Shown piece by piece: positions 1-8,515 of a stretch of 64,000 bases of DNA. The DNA is from UBA8106 sp964569695 (lineage in GTDB: Bacteria; Acidobacteriota; Vicinamibacteria; Vicinamibacterales; UBA823): the NCBI GenBank assembly GCA_964569695.1, contig CAZMUA010000014.1:31201-95200 (forward strand), given 5' to 3'. Position numbers and translations under genes: made by a program. The first letter of the stretch is position 1, and each line of letters begins with the position of its first letter. The notes under the pieces were generated by a model that had not been told where the DNA came from, searched no databases, and saw only the letters and a program-made list of their open reading frames with translations.

Positions 1-173
1 GCGCCAAGGTAACGTCGGACAATCCGTGGAAAGCTACAACGCTGGAGTGGGCGACACCAACACCGCCACCACACGGCAATTTCGTAACGCCGCCGGAAGT
101 CCATCGTGACCCGTACGAGTACAGCGTACCAGGTGCGGTACAAGACTTTACACCACAGAACGAACGACGTTAG
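1..173 (+). CDS. ctaD: Cytochrome c oxidase subunit I, C-terminal fragment
   Basis: Only the last 56 codons are present, read from base 3 to the TAG at 171-173. The tail NPWKATTLEWATPTPPPHGN is the highly conserved C-terminal signature of bacterial subunit I (the haem-copper catalytic subunit of aa3/caa3 oxidases). The haem ligands lie upstream of the window. The subunit III gene starts 18 bases downstream with a GGAGAGGA ribosome site that overlaps this stop, so the two are co-transcribed. The assignment is secure; the oxidase subtype cannot be told from this fragment. Confidence 0.93.
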   Translation, partial: AKVTSDNPWKATTLEWATPTPPPHGNFVTPPEVHRDPYEYSVPGAVQDFTPQNERR

Positions 174-191
174 GAGAGGACGCAGAGAGTT

Positions 192-782
192 ATGGAAATT
201 CCGTATACTGTTGAAAGTAGGGAAGATACGGGCTTGAATAACGTCAAGCTCGGCATCTGGTTATTCCTTGCGTCCGAAGTGATGCTGTTTGGTGGGCTGT
301 TTTCTTCCTATGTGCTCCTGCGCGTTGGCGCCGAGACATGGCCGGTTGGTGCTTCGATCTTGTCGGTACCCATCGCCGCGTTCAACACGGTTGTGTTGAT
401 TGCGTCGAGTGTGACGATGGTCATGGCTTGGGCGTCGCTTAAGATGAATGACTTTGGTAAGTTTAGGTTATACCTCGGTTCCACGGTTGGACTGGCAGTG
501 CTCTTTCTGGTCGTGAAAGCGTACGAATACAGCGATAAATTTTCGCACGACTTGTATCCGTCCGAGAGTACCTTCTTGGCGATTTATTTTACGGTGACGG
601 GCCTGCACGCCTTGCACATCATAGGTGGCATCATTGTGAACGGTTATTTTGTTGGACCAGGCAGCAAGATGTGGAAAACGGCGCCAGAGCAGTTCACAAA
701 TCGAATCGAAGCCGCCGGTCTCTATTGGCACTTCGTAGATCTTGTCTGGATTTTTCTGTTTCCGGTGTTGTATCTACTGTAG
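192..782 (+). CDS. ctaE: Cytochrome c oxidase subunit III
   Basis: 196 residues with about five membrane helices, the short bacterial form of subunit III. It opens with a conserved LGIWLFLASEVMLFGGLF segment and ends with the AGLYWHFVDLVWIFLFPVLY signature. It is a structural subunit of the terminal oxidase in the cytoplasmic membrane and stabilises the catalytic subunit. It follows ctaD directly and precedes a subunit IV-like gene. The ATG at 192 is preceded by GGAGAGGA at 173-180. Nothing in the sequence looks damaged. Confidence 0.95.
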   Translation: MEIPYTVESREDTGLNNVKLGIWLFLASEVMLFGGLFSSYVLLRVGAETWPVGASILSVPIAAFNTVVLIASSVTMVMAWASLKMNDFGKFRLYLGSTVGLAVLFLVVKAYEYSDKFSHDLYPSESTFLAIYFTVTGLHALHIIGGIIVNGYFVGPGSKMWKTAPEQFTNRIEAAGLYWHFVDLVWIFLFPVLYLL

Positions 783-823
783 AACTCGAATTGATCTAGC
801 GTTAAGGGTAGGTGGGAGGCAAC

Positions 824-1126
824 ATGAGTGGTACAAGCGCGGACGAAATAAGAAAACACGTTAAGGTTTATGTCATGGTGTTCGTCGCACTGATGGTGCT
901 AACGGTCGCGACGGTCGGCGTGTCCTATCTAGCCTTGTCTATTCCTTTAGCAATCCTAGTGGCGTTGATCGTTGCAACGATTAAGGGTTCACTTGTCGCT
1001 CGCTATTTCATGCACTTGGTCGGTGAAAAGAAAGCTGTTACCTGGTCTTTAATGCTCACGGCTGTGTTTTTCTGTTTGTTGATGTTCTTACCGCTCTTTG
1101 CGATGCTCGATCATATTGGCCAGTAA
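824..1126 (+). CDS. ctaF: Cytochrome c oxidase subunit IV-like protein
   Basis: 100 residues with three hydrophobic segments, matching the prokaryotic COX4/CyoD type of small oxidase subunit. The motif KGSLVARYFMHLVGEKK between helices 2 and 3 is typical of this family. I place the start at the ATG at 824 because GGGAGG at 814-819 sits just upstream; an in-frame GTG at 812 overlaps that site and is less likely. It lies 41 bases after ctaE in the oxidase operon and is thought to help assembly or stability. The family call is firm; the gene symbol is by position and family. Confidence 0.85.
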   Translation: MSGTSADEIRKHVKVYVMVFVALMVLTVATVGVSYLALSIPLAILVALIVATIKGSLVARYFMHLVGEKKAVTWSLMLTAVFFCLLMFLPLFAMLDHIGQ

Positions 1127-1149
1127 GTAGGGTTTGAAAGTTTATTAGC

Positions 1150-1359
1150 ATGTCACTCAAAAGCGTCCACTTATTCTTTATTATTGCGTCAGCCGTTCTG
1201 AGCCTGTTGATGGGGGTCTGGGCGGCGAATGCGTATCGCTCAGGATTTGAGTCTTTGAATTATCTTGTGACGGCAGTGGTTTCATTACTTGTTGCCGGGC
1301 TCCTTTCTCGGTACGCAGTGTTATTCGCTCGCAGGGCTCGCAGAATCGGTCTTGACTAA
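1150..1359 (+). CDS. Small two-helix membrane protein in the oxidase operon
   Basis: 69 residues, with hydrophobic segments at about 5-27 and 36-60 and a basic tail (ARRARR). No family is recognised. It sits 23 bases after the subunit IV gene and ends just before the next gene's ribosome site, so it is part of the oxidase transcript. A role as an accessory or assembly factor is only inferred from position. The upstream sequence has no strong Shine-Dalgarno match, so expression could depend on coupling to ctaF. Confidence 0.6.
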   Translation: MSLKSVHLFFIIASAVLSLLMGVWAANAYRSGFESLNYLVTAVVSLLVAGLLSRYAVLFARRARRIGLD

Positions 1360-1378
1360 GGAGGGACGGGAAACGGTT

Positions 1379-1654
1379 ATGGTTGGTCGTTTGGGTTTTC
1401 GGACGATGCTGGCAACTGTTGCGCTGTGCGTACTCACGGCACCCACAGTTTTGGCGTGTCCGGTTTGTTTTGGAGCGGTCGAGGGACCGATGACTGACGG
1501 AATGAATTGGGCCATTTTCTTGTTACTGGGCGTACTTTCGACAGTGGCGACCGGCTTTGTGATGTTTTTCGTGCGCTTATTCAAGTTAGCACGGGTGAGT
1601 GCGGAGTCAGCAACCGTGGTGCGTGAACGAACGCAGCACGAAGGGAGTTACTAA
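1379..1654 (+). CDS. Exported membrane-anchored protein with CPVCFG motif
   Basis: 91 residues. An N-terminal hydrophobic stretch ends in APTVLACPVCFGAVEGPMTD and is followed by one strong membrane helix (about residues 43-66) and a short basic tail. The CxxC pair just after the signal could bind metal or be redox-active. Small CPVC(F/Y)G proteins are often found beside cytochrome oxidase genes in Acidobacteriota, but I know of no assigned function. The start at 1379 is chosen for the AAGGAGGGA site at about 1358-1366; longer in-frame starts overlap the preceding gene. It abuts ctaC (stop at 1652-1654, next ATG at 1655). A copper-delivery role is speculation. Confidence 0.65.
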   Translation: MVGRLGFRTMLATVALCVLTAPTVLACPVCFGAVEGPMTDGMNWAIFLLLGVLSTVATGFVMFFVRLFKLARVSAESATVVRERTQHEGSY

Positions 1655-2401
1655 ATGCGGGAATTTCTAGGGCTGCCACCTCAGGCATCGGCACACGCCC
1701 CACAAGTTGATCAACTGATTGTGTATCTCCACTGGCTCATGCTGATCTTGTTCGTTGGGTGGGGCTTGTTTTTTCTTTACACCTTGTGGCGTTTCCGGGC
1801 GTCGAAAAACCCAACAGCTGACTACGCCGGTGTGAAGAGTCACACCTCCAGCTATTTGGAAGTCGGTGTTGCGGTTGTCGAAGCAGTGCTGCTGATTGGT
1901 TTTGCCATCCCAGCGTGGGCCACACGCGTCAACGAGTTTCCGGCTGAAACTGACTCGACCGTCGTGCACGTCGTCGCCAAACAATTCGAGTGGCACATCC
2001 ATTATCCAGGTCCTGATGGTATGTTCGGCCGTAAGGATCCAAGCCTGATTACACCGACGAATGCGATCGGCTTAGATCGGTCAGATCCGTACGCAGTCGA
2101 CGACATTGCGACCATTAATCAACTCAACCTCCCCGTGGGTAAGCCGACCATCGTGCACTTAACAACGCAGGATGTCATTCACAGCTTTGCTATTTCGACA
2201 TTCCGTGTTAAGCAGGATGCCATTCCTGGCATGGAGATCCCAGTGTGGTTCGTACCCACAGTTGCCGGTGATTACGAAATCAATTGCTCACAGCTTTGTG
2301 GTCTTGGACATTATCGGATGCGAGGCTTCGTAAAAATCCAAACGGAAGAGGAATTTGAGGCCTTTCTTGCTGAAGAAGCGGCATTCCAGGGCGCCAACTA
2401 G
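1655..2401 (+). CDS. ctaC: Cytochrome c oxidase subunit II
   Basis: 248 residues. Two N-terminal membrane helices (about 22-45 and 70-90) precede a periplasmic cupredoxin domain. The CuA ligands are all visible: the first His in VIHSFAI, then CSQLCGLGHYRM with the two cysteines, second His and Met. The family segment KQFEWHIHYPG carries the aromatic residues for electron entry. There is no C-terminal cytochrome c domain, so the enzyme is of the aa3 rather than the fused caa3 type as far as this subunit shows. The ATG follows the upstream stop with no gap. The gene lies after subunits I, III and IV; in many operons subunit II comes first. Confidence 0.95.
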   Translation: MREFLGLPPQASAHAPQVDQLIVYLHWLMLILFVGWGLFFLYTLWRFRASKNPTADYAGVKSHTSSYLEVGVAVVEAVLLIGFAIPAWATRVNEFPAETDSTVVHVVAKQFEWHIHYPGPDGMFGRKDPSLITPTNAIGLDRSDPYAVDDIATINQLNLPVGKPTIVHLTTQDVIHSFAISTFRVKQDAIPGMEIPVWFVPTVAGDYEINCSQLCGLGHYRMRGFVKIQTEEEFEAFLAEEAAFQGAN

Positions 2402-2435
2402 GACACTTCGCAGAAGACTCTGACCCCTCCAGCGG

Positions 2436-4841
2436 CTACAGATCCAACGATCGTAATCGTAACGCGTTCGTGATGACTGATATGGAACTGAGTGTCATCG
2501 CTGCGCTGGCCCATATCGGATCGATGAACCACCCGGTTAGCGGATACAGCAGACCGGCAGCTACTGGGACTCCAACCCCGTTATAGATAAATGCGAGAAA
2601 TAAGTTCTGACGAATATTGCGTAGTGTGCTGCGACTGAGTTGACGGGCGCGGGCAATACCTCGCAAATCTCCCTTGACAAGCGTGATGTCAGCACTTTCA
2701 ACGGCAATATCAGCTCCGGTTCCCATCGCAATTCCCACGGCAGCTTCTGCAAGTGCCGGTGCATCATTGATACCGTCACCAGCCATGGCAACGACCCGTC
2801 CTTCGGCCTGTAGATCTGCCACAATCTGTTGTTTTTCTTCTGGCAAGACGCCTGCCCGAACCTCGTTGAGGCCGAGGGTATCTCCGACTGCGTGCGCGGT
2901 TAAAGCGTTGTCACCAGTCGCCATTACAATCCGTACACCCTCCGCTTGTAGCATGCTCAACGCTTCGAACGTAGATGGTTTTACGGAATCCGACACACTC
3001 AAAAAGCCAGCTAGTCGCTTGTCAACCGCAAGAAAAATGACAGTCTGTCCTTGGTGACGAAGTTCATTGGCCTCACCCGTAAAGACATCCGTGTGAACTC
3101 CATGCCCAATTAAAAACTCTTCTGTGCCCAATAATATGTGTCGCTTGTCGACTGTTCCTTCGACACCTCTTCCTGGCACGGTTTGGAAATCCTCAACCTC
3201 AGGTAAGGCCATATCCTGTTCGACTGCTCGCGTAATAACCGCTAGGGCTAGTGGGTGTTGACTGGACTGCTCAAGAGCTCCCGCCAACCGTAAAAGCTCC
3301 GTTTCTGAAACGACGCCATCAATCGTTGAAATACTCGAGACCTGTGGACGGCCTTCGGTGAGAGTTCCAGTTTTGTCGATTACGAGAACCTCCACACGGT
3401 CCAACATTTCTAGTGCTGCCGCATGTTTGACGAGTACCCCTGACTTTGCACCACGTCCAGTACCCACCATAATAGCCATCGGGGTTGCTAGTCCGAGTGC
3501 GCAGGGGCAGGCGATGATAAGCACGGCTACAGCGTTTACTAGGGCGAGTGCAAACCGTGGTTCTGGACCCCAGAGACCCCACACAACGAGCGTGACAATT
3601 GCGACGAGTACAACACTCGGCACAAACCATTCAGACACGCGATCGGCAACACGTTGAATAGGAGCGCGAGTTCGCTGCGCGTTAGCGACCATTTGCACGA
3701 TGTGCGCCAAAAGGGTCTCTGAGCCAATACGCTCGGCCCGCATCGTAAAACTTCCCGTCCCATTGATCGTGGCACCAATGACTTGGGTTCCAACGGTTTT
3801 TTCAACCGGGATCGCCTCACCCGTTACCATGGATTCATCGACCGTGCTGGCACCGTTCACCACGACACCATCGACCGGAATTTTGTCACCAGGTCTGACC
3901 CGCAACAAATCGCCGACCTTCACGAGTGCCAACGGCACATCGGTATCGTGGTCAGGCAGCACAACCCGGGCTGTTTGAGGAGACAGGCTCAGTAATGAGC
4001 GGATCGCTGCTCCGGTGCGGTGCCGGGCTCGACTTTCCAGCACTTGACCTAACAGGACCAACACCGTAATCGCGACTGCAGTTTCAAAATAGGTTGGCAC
4101 GCCGTGATCGGTCTGGAATCCTTCCGGAAACCACTGTGGATTAACAGTTGCTGCGACGCTGTACACAAATGCCGAGCCGACTCCCATGGCAATCAGCGTA
4201 AACATATTGGCGCTGGTATTCTTGAGCGAGGCCCAGGCTCGCTCAAAAAATGGCCACCCAGCCCACAGTACAACTGGAGTAGTAAAGATCAATTGGAGCC
4301 AGTTGCTAAGTGGACGACTGACCACTTCCTGCATCCGCGCACCAAACACCATGTCGCCCATTGCCAGCAAGAACACGGGGAAGCCGAAGCCCACGCCGAT
4401 CCAGAATCGACGTGTCATGTCGATCAATTCCGAGTTAGGCGTTTCCTGTACGTCGATTGCATGTGGTTCCAAGGTCATACCGCATGATGGACAGGCTCCA
4501 GGCAGAGCAGTCACAACCTCAAGGTGCATCGGGCAGACGTACTCAACGGTGGGAGTTGGGAGTGGTGCCACTTCCGGTTCAAGCGCCATGCCACATTTGG
4601 GGCAGGGACTTGGTTTGTCTGCCCTGACTTCGGGATCCATTGGACAGACGTAGACAGTATCTGGTGATGTTGGGACGGCATTCGCGGACTGCTCGGTGTG
4701 TAAGAATTGTTCCGGGTCGGCCTTGAATTTTTCTAGGCAGTGAGCACAACAAAAGCCGTAGGTTTGGTCAGCATAGATAAATTGGTGGGCTGTTGTATCG
4801 AGATCGACCGACATGCCACAAACGGGATCAAGTGTTTCCAT
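2436..4841 (-). CDS. copA: Copper-type P1B ATPase with YHS and two Cys-rich N-terminal domains
   Basis: 801 residues. The catalytic core is complete: TGEA actuator loop, IACPCALGLATP metal-binding helix, DKTGTLTEG phosphorylation site, SQHPLA nucleotide-domain motif and GDGINDAP hinge, with about eight membrane helices. The CPC motif points to export of Cu(I) or a similar soft metal. Instead of an HMA domain, the N-terminus has a YHS domain (about 5-50, DPVCGMS then CCAHC) and two short repeats of the YVCPM...CPKCGM type (about 64-90 and 101-126). It is convergent with the oxidase operon, consistent with copper supply or detoxification for CuA/CuB. Metal specificity is inferred. Confidence 0.9.
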   Translation of the reverse strand: METLDPVCGMSVDLDTTAHQFIYADQTYGFCCAHCLEKFKADPEQFLHTEQSANAVPTSPDTVYVCPMDPEVRADKPSPCPKCGMALEPEVAPLPTPTVEYVCPMHLEVVTALPGACPSCGMTLEPHAIDVQETPNSELIDMTRRFWIGVGFGFPVFLLAMGDMVFGARMQEVVSRPLSNWLQLIFTTPVVLWAGWPFFERAWASLKNTSANMFTLIAMGVGSAFVYSVAATVNPQWFPEGFQTDHGVPTYFETAVAITVLVLLGQVLESRARHRTGAAIRSLLSLSPQTARVVLPDHDTDVPLALVKVGDLLRVRPGDKIPVDGVVVNGASTVDESMVTGEAIPVEKTVGTQVIGATINGTGSFTMRAERIGSETLLAHIVQMVANAQRTRAPIQRVADRVSEWFVPSVVLVAIVTLVVWGLWGPEPRFALALVNAVAVLIIACPCALGLATPMAIMVGTGRGAKSGVLVKHAAALEMLDRVEVLVIDKTGTLTEGRPQVSSISTIDGVVSETELLRLAGALEQSSQHPLALAVITRAVEQDMALPEVEDFQTVPGRGVEGTVDKRHILLGTEEFLIGHGVHTDVFTGEANELRHQGQTVIFLAVDKRLAGFLSVSDSVKPSTFEALSMLQAEGVRIVMATGDNALTAHAVGDTLGLNEVRAGVLPEEKQQIVADLQAEGRVVAMAGDGINDAPALAEAAVGIAMGTGADIAVESADITLVKGDLRGIARARQLSRSTLRNIRQNLFLAFIYNGVGVPVAAGLLYPLTGWFIDPIWASAAMTLSSISVITNALRLRSLDL

Positions 4842-5044
4842 AGGATAATGAGAATCCAGCCGACGACTGTAACGGTAATTCCAAATGCACGCTTCTTTCT
4901 GTGGTTTAATCCAATTTCAAGATGCTAACACACGCACAGCAAAGACAGCCTGTTCGCCAACAATTCGGCAGATTGTGCGAGTCATAGGGTCGCCTTTAAA
5001 AGGGAACTGGTTTATGTTCGCGATTCTGAGATCACACTGAATTT

Positions 5045-6346
5045 ATGAAACAGCACCTGCGACGCCTTTTCGAAGAAACACTCACGCGACTTCCTGTCGA
5101 GCGTGTGCTAGCTGAGCAGGTTACATGCGCGAATGGTATCTTAACCGTCAGTCATGACACTCTCGATGTGAGTCGCTATCGAAAGTTGATAACAGTTGCG
5201 ATCGGAAAAGCTGCGATTCCGATGCTGAAAAAATTTTCTGATGTTGTGGCACCACATGCCCTGACCGGTATTGTAGCCACTCTTGGGCCAGTGGGGCAGT
5301 CACTACCTGGTTTTACCGTCTTCACCGGAGGACATCCCTATCCAAATCAGGGGAGCTTTGATGCCGCGGCAGCAGCTATTGATATTGTGGGGAGTGCAAC
5401 ATCGGATGACCTCGTCGTCTTCTTACTGTCAGGTGGGGGGTCTTCACTTTGCGAGAAGCCAGTTTCGCAGGAGATCACTCTAGAAGATTGTCAGGTGCTA
5501 TACCGATTACTCGTCACCTGTGGTGCAAGTATCAGAAACGTCAATACCATCAGAAAACATCTGTCGGCGATTAAAGGAGGTCGGCTTGCAGAGCTGGCAT
5601 TCCCAGCGCGACAAATGACGCTTTATGTGTCTGATGTTCCACCAGATACCCCGTCGAGCGTCGCATCTGGTCCCACAATGCCTGACGATTCCACCGCTAA
5701 AAATTGCAAGCAACTTATTCAAGACCTAAACTTGCGTGATCAACTGCCACCCTCTATCCGTTATTTATTTGATGAGGGTCGACTTCCAGAAACCCCAAAG
5801 CCTGGCAAGGCTACGTTCCAAGATAGCAGCTGGCACTGCTTACTTTCGTCAGCGGACGCTGTAGCCACCATGGCACATGCTGCAGAGAGACTCGGTTGGA
5901 TTGTGGAAACGGATCAGGAACTTTCTGATTCATGGTCTGTCGATCAGTTAATGGACCACATGATCACCAAACTCGAGCACCTTCAGCGCCTGCATGCGGG
6001 TCAAGTAGTGGCTGTATTGAGCGGGGGTGAGTATTCTTGCCCAGTGACTGGCGATGGCATTGGTGGCCGCAATCAAGCGTTTGTGCTGGAGTGTGTGCCT
6101 CGTATTGCTGGTCGGCGCGTTGCGGTCTTGAGTGCAGGGACTGATGGCCTAGACGGTTCGTCACCGGCAGCTGGTGCAGTAGCTGATGGCGACAGCCTCA
6201 ATCGGGCACAGCAAATCAGGCTTGATCCGGAAATCTACGCAACTCAGTCAGATTCACACAGTTTTTTTGCACAACTCGACGATGTAATCATGACCGGTCC
6301 CACGGGTAACAATGTCAGAGACTTAAGGATATTTGTCGCTTGGTAA
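5045..6346 (+). CDS. Glycerate 2-kinase, MOFRL/DUF4147 family
   Basis: 433 residues, the full length of the type II glycerate kinase family (GckA/TtuD), which phosphorylates D-glycerate to 2-phosphoglycerate. Conserved features are AIGKAAIPM near residue 56, the LSGGGSSL loop (about 130), NTIRKHLSAIKGGRLA (about 165-180), SDVPPDTPSSVASGPT (about 196-211), and the C-terminal MOFRL motif SGGE...GIGGRNQAF. No signal peptide, so it is cytoplasmic. It stands just upstream of a run of exported hydroxy-acid and PLP enzymes. Glycerate would be a natural end product of serine/hydroxypyruvate chemistry, so a shared pathway is plausible but not shown. Confidence 0.9.
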   Translation: MKQHLRRLFEETLTRLPVERVLAEQVTCANGILTVSHDTLDVSRYRKLITVAIGKAAIPMLKKFSDVVAPHALTGIVATLGPVGQSLPGFTVFTGGHPYPNQGSFDAAAAAIDIVGSATSDDLVVFLLSGGGSSLCEKPVSQEITLEDCQVLYRLLVTCGASIRNVNTIRKHLSAIKGGRLAELAFPARQMTLYVSDVPPDTPSSVASGPTMPDDSTAKNCKQLIQDLNLRDQLPPSIRYLFDEGRLPETPKPGKATFQDSSWHCLLSSADAVATMAHAAERLGWIVETDQELSDSWSVDQLMDHMITKLEHLQRLHAGQVVAVLSGGEYSCPVTGDGIGGRNQAFVLECVPRIAGRRVAVLSAGTDGLDGSSPAAGAVADGDSLNRAQQIRLDPEIYATQSDSHSFFAQLDDVIMTGPTGNNVRDLRIFVAW

Positions 6347-6410
6347 TCGAACTTCAACAAGTGACAGACTAGCGCTATGATGTTCATTCCATACTACTAA
6401 GGAGGCCGCG

Positions 6411-7742
6411 ATGCCGACACACGAGGACCAACCATTGACCAGTACAGTGCCAGACGATCCGAGCCGACGTCAGTTTATTGGTGCAGCAGTAACGGCCGGC
6501 TTGGCCAGTGCTTGTGTAAGCCAGGAAACTGCAAGCGAAAATGCTGTCGAACCTAACCTCGAAGCTCGAACTGCCACGATTGAACTACAGGTCGAGCATG
6601 ACAATATTTATACTCGCCTTTTGGGAGTGAAGGCACACTTGCCTGGTCACGGAAATGGGACTGCCCTTGGTGGTTCGCGCATGCCGGTTGAAGTGATCGA
6701 AGCCATGCAAGAGGCGAATGATTATTTTGTGATGATGGACGAGCTAACAGTCGCTGCTGGCCAGCGCGCCGCCGAAGTCGTTAAGGCTGAAGCAGCACTG
6801 ATTACATCGGGCGCATCTGGAGGGCTTTTGCTGGGTATGGCGGCGTGTCTTACCGGCACTGATGAAGAAAAGATGCGGGCGTTGCCAAATCCAACCTGGG
6901 CGAAGCGTGAATGTATTATTCAAAAAGCGCACCGTTATCCGTATGACTTTGCGTTACAGGCTGCTGGCGCAACCCTAATTGAAGTTGAGGGGCGCTCACA
7001 GTTGATGAACGCTATCGGTGACAATACGGCTCTCATCTTCGGTTTACCGAGACACGTTGCACTGAGTGGCACGATGGCCGAAGAAGTGTTGCAGCCTGAG
7101 GATCTGATTCAGGTCGCTAAGCAGGTCGGTGTTCCGGTCATGATTGACGGTGCATCCCGGTTACCTCCAGCCGGTAATTTAACAATTTTTAATGAGCTTG
7201 GTGCCGACTTGGTGGTTGTTTCGGGTGGCAAGGGGCTGCGTGGGCCGCAGTCCACCGGCATTCTTTCGGGTCGTCCGGACCTCATAGAAGCGGCACGGCT
7301 ACAAGCAGCGCCGAACGATCTCATCGGGAGAGGCATGAAAATCGGTAAAGAGGAGATTATTGGCCTTATCGTTGCCTTGAATCGGTATGAACAGCTCGAC
7401 CATGGTGCGGTGCGTGCGACTTGGCGAGAGAAAGCAGAGTATGTGACGGCCGAGTTGCAAGGGATCGAAAGCTTCACGGCGGAGCTTGTAGATGAAGATT
7501 CTAGAGCACCCTATGTCGAGATCGATTGGGATGAGGATGTAATACCGATGACCCATCGCGAGGTGCGTGACCACTTGCGTCGCCGACCCGAACAGCGGGT
7601 GGCGCTTTCAAGTCTCTACGGCAGCCGGCGCATCCAAACCCGTTGCATGCGCGACGGTGAAGAGGTGCTGGTTGCGCGATGGCTTCGCCAGTTCTTTACG
7701 GAGGGGTATAAAACCGTAGCCGCGACCTCTGCGAGTCTCTAG
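6411..7742 (+). CDS. Tat-exported SelA/class V-like PLP-dependent enzyme
   Basis: 443 residues. The N-terminus carries a twin-arginine motif (SRRQFIGAAV) and a lipobox-like LASAC, suggesting a Tat-exported lipoprotein. The rest is a fold-type I PLP enzyme of the SelA/D-glucosaminate-6-phosphate-ammonia-lyase group: an ALITSGASGGLLLG phosphate-cup segment, MIDGAS with the PLP-contacting Asp, and VVSGGKGLRGPQS with the Schiff-base lysine. It should not be called selenocysteine synthase, since it is exported and lacks genomic context for that. The ribosome site AAGGAGG at 6399-6405 supports the ATG at 6411. The substrate is unknown; an amino acid lyase, racemase or transaminase are all possible. 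Confidence 0.8.
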   Translation: MPTHEDQPLTSTVPDDPSRRQFIGAAVTAGLASACVSQETASENAVEPNLEARTATIELQVEHDNIYTRLLGVKAHLPGHGNGTALGGSRMPVEVIEAMQEANDYFVMMDELTVAAGQRAAEVVKAEAALITSGASGGLLLGMAACLTGTDEEKMRALPNPTWAKRECIIQKAHRYPYDFALQAAGATLIEVEGRSQLMNAIGDNTALIFGLPRHVALSGTMAEEVLQPEDLIQVAKQVGVPVMIDGASRLPPAGNLTIFNELGADLVVVSGGKGLRGPQSTGILSGRPDLIEAARLQAAPNDLIGRGMKIGKEEIIGLIVALNRYEQLDHGAVRATWREKAEYVTAELQGIESFTAELVDEDSRAPYVEIDWDEDVIPMTHREVRDHLRRRPEQRVALSSLYGSRRIQTRCMRDGEEVLVARWLRQFFTEGYKTVAATSASL

Positions 7743-7831
7743 TCGACCAGTTTCAGTATTGGGACCACCTGCTAGAAGGAGACTAGGTTGAACGCCTCGT
7801 GGTGCAGTTAACAATAAGGGAGATGCTGATT

Positions 7832-8434
7832 ATGTTAGTGCGAACGCGTCTACTTTGGTTGAGTGTGGTGCTTGGTCTCGTGGTGACCGCTGATCTTAGT
7901 GCTGAAGACGCGCACCAGACTGACACAACCATTCTTGTTGCCTACTACAGTCGCACTGGTCGGACGGAGCAGGTGGCCGAGGCGGTTGCTGAAGGAGCAC
8001 GTGGCGTGGAGGGCACCCGTGTCCTTCTAAAAGCGTTGACCGACGTGACGGCAGAAGACTTGAGTGAAGCCACTGGGCTCGTCCTCGGGTCTCCCACCTA
8101 TTCCGCGAACATGGCGGGTCCAATGAAGAGCTTTATTGATGATTGGAGCTTCCGTTATCGGGTTGATCTGACCGATAAGGTCGGGGCTGCGTTCTCGACG
8201 GGTGGTGGCCACACGGCAGGCAAGGAGCATGTTGTCGTTTCACTTCTTCTCGCGATGATTGGTGAGAGAATGCTTGTTCTTGGTCCGATTCGAGAAAACG
8301 GTGTCGGCGCTTTAGGTGTCAGTGGGGTCGCTCCACCTCCAGGAGAACAAATCGCACCTAACATTTTAGGGGAAGGACGTTTACTCGGGGCGCGTGTTGC
8401 GCAGGTCGCCCAGCGTGTCCGCTTACAACCGTGA
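7832..8434 (+). CDS. Exported flavodoxin-like protein
   Basis: About 200 residues. A signal peptide (MLVRTRLLWLSVVLGLVVTA) is followed by a flavodoxin fold: TILVAYYSRTGRTEQVA is the FMN phosphate loop, LGSPTYSANMAGPMKSFID and AAFSTGGGHTAGKEHV are the second and third flavin loops, as in WrbA-type proteins. The start at 7832 is chosen because GGGAG lies at 7818-7822; an ATG at 7823 and a GTG at 7799 are also in frame. Export of a flavodoxin is unusual, because it must obtain FMN after secretion unless the Tat route is used, and no twin-arginine motif is visible here. It sits between two exported enzymes and could pass electrons for the flavin oxidases downstream. Confidence 0.78.
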   Translation: MLVRTRLLWLSVVLGLVVTADLSAEDAHQTDTTILVAYYSRTGRTEQVAEAVAEGARGVEGTRVLLKALTDVTAEDLSEATGLVLGSPTYSANMAGPMKSFIDDWSFRYRVDLTDKVGAAFSTGGGHTAGKEHVVVSLLLAMIGERMLVLGPIRENGVGALGVSGVAPPPGEQIAPNILGEGRLLGARVAQVAQRVRLQP

Positions 8435-8451
8435 CACTGCGTCTTGATACC

Positions 8452-8480
8452 TTGACACTGACTGTTGAAGAGTTCAGAAT
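8452..8480 (+). promoter_or_regulatory. Candidate sigma-70-like promoter before the first hydroxy-acid oxidase
   Basis: TTGACA at 8452-8457, a 17-base spacer, then CAGAAT at 8475-8480 (four of six matches to TATAAT). It lies 35 bases upstream of the ATG at 8516, after the flavodoxin gene. A perfect -35 with ideal spacing is suggestive only; no transcript data are available. Confidence 0.4.
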
Positions 8481-8515
8481 CGGGTTCTTGTTCTAACTTG
8501 TTAAAGGGGATTTGC

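Noticed and set aside
3358..4653. Plus-strand frames lying across the copper ATPase
   Set aside because: They are shadows of the minus-strand gene; no family motifs, and the ATPase frame is unambiguous.
4842..4925. A small minus-strand membrane peptide frame upstream of the ATPase (with segment TVTVVGWILIILWKHLIP)
   Set aside because: No start codon of any usual kind precedes the hydrophobic part, and the frame then runs into the ATPase in another phase.
6411..7742. The SelA-like PLP enzyme as selenocysteine synthase supporting the UGA gene
   Set aside because: It has a Tat signal and a lipobox, so it is exported, and its resemblance is to the broad SelA/D-glucosaminate lyase group. It is not evidence for Sec synthesis.
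8432..8464. TGA at 8432 with the next open frame in the same phase, as a second Sec codon
   Set aside because: The flavodoxin ends normally, and the next gene has its own ribosome site and start at 8516.
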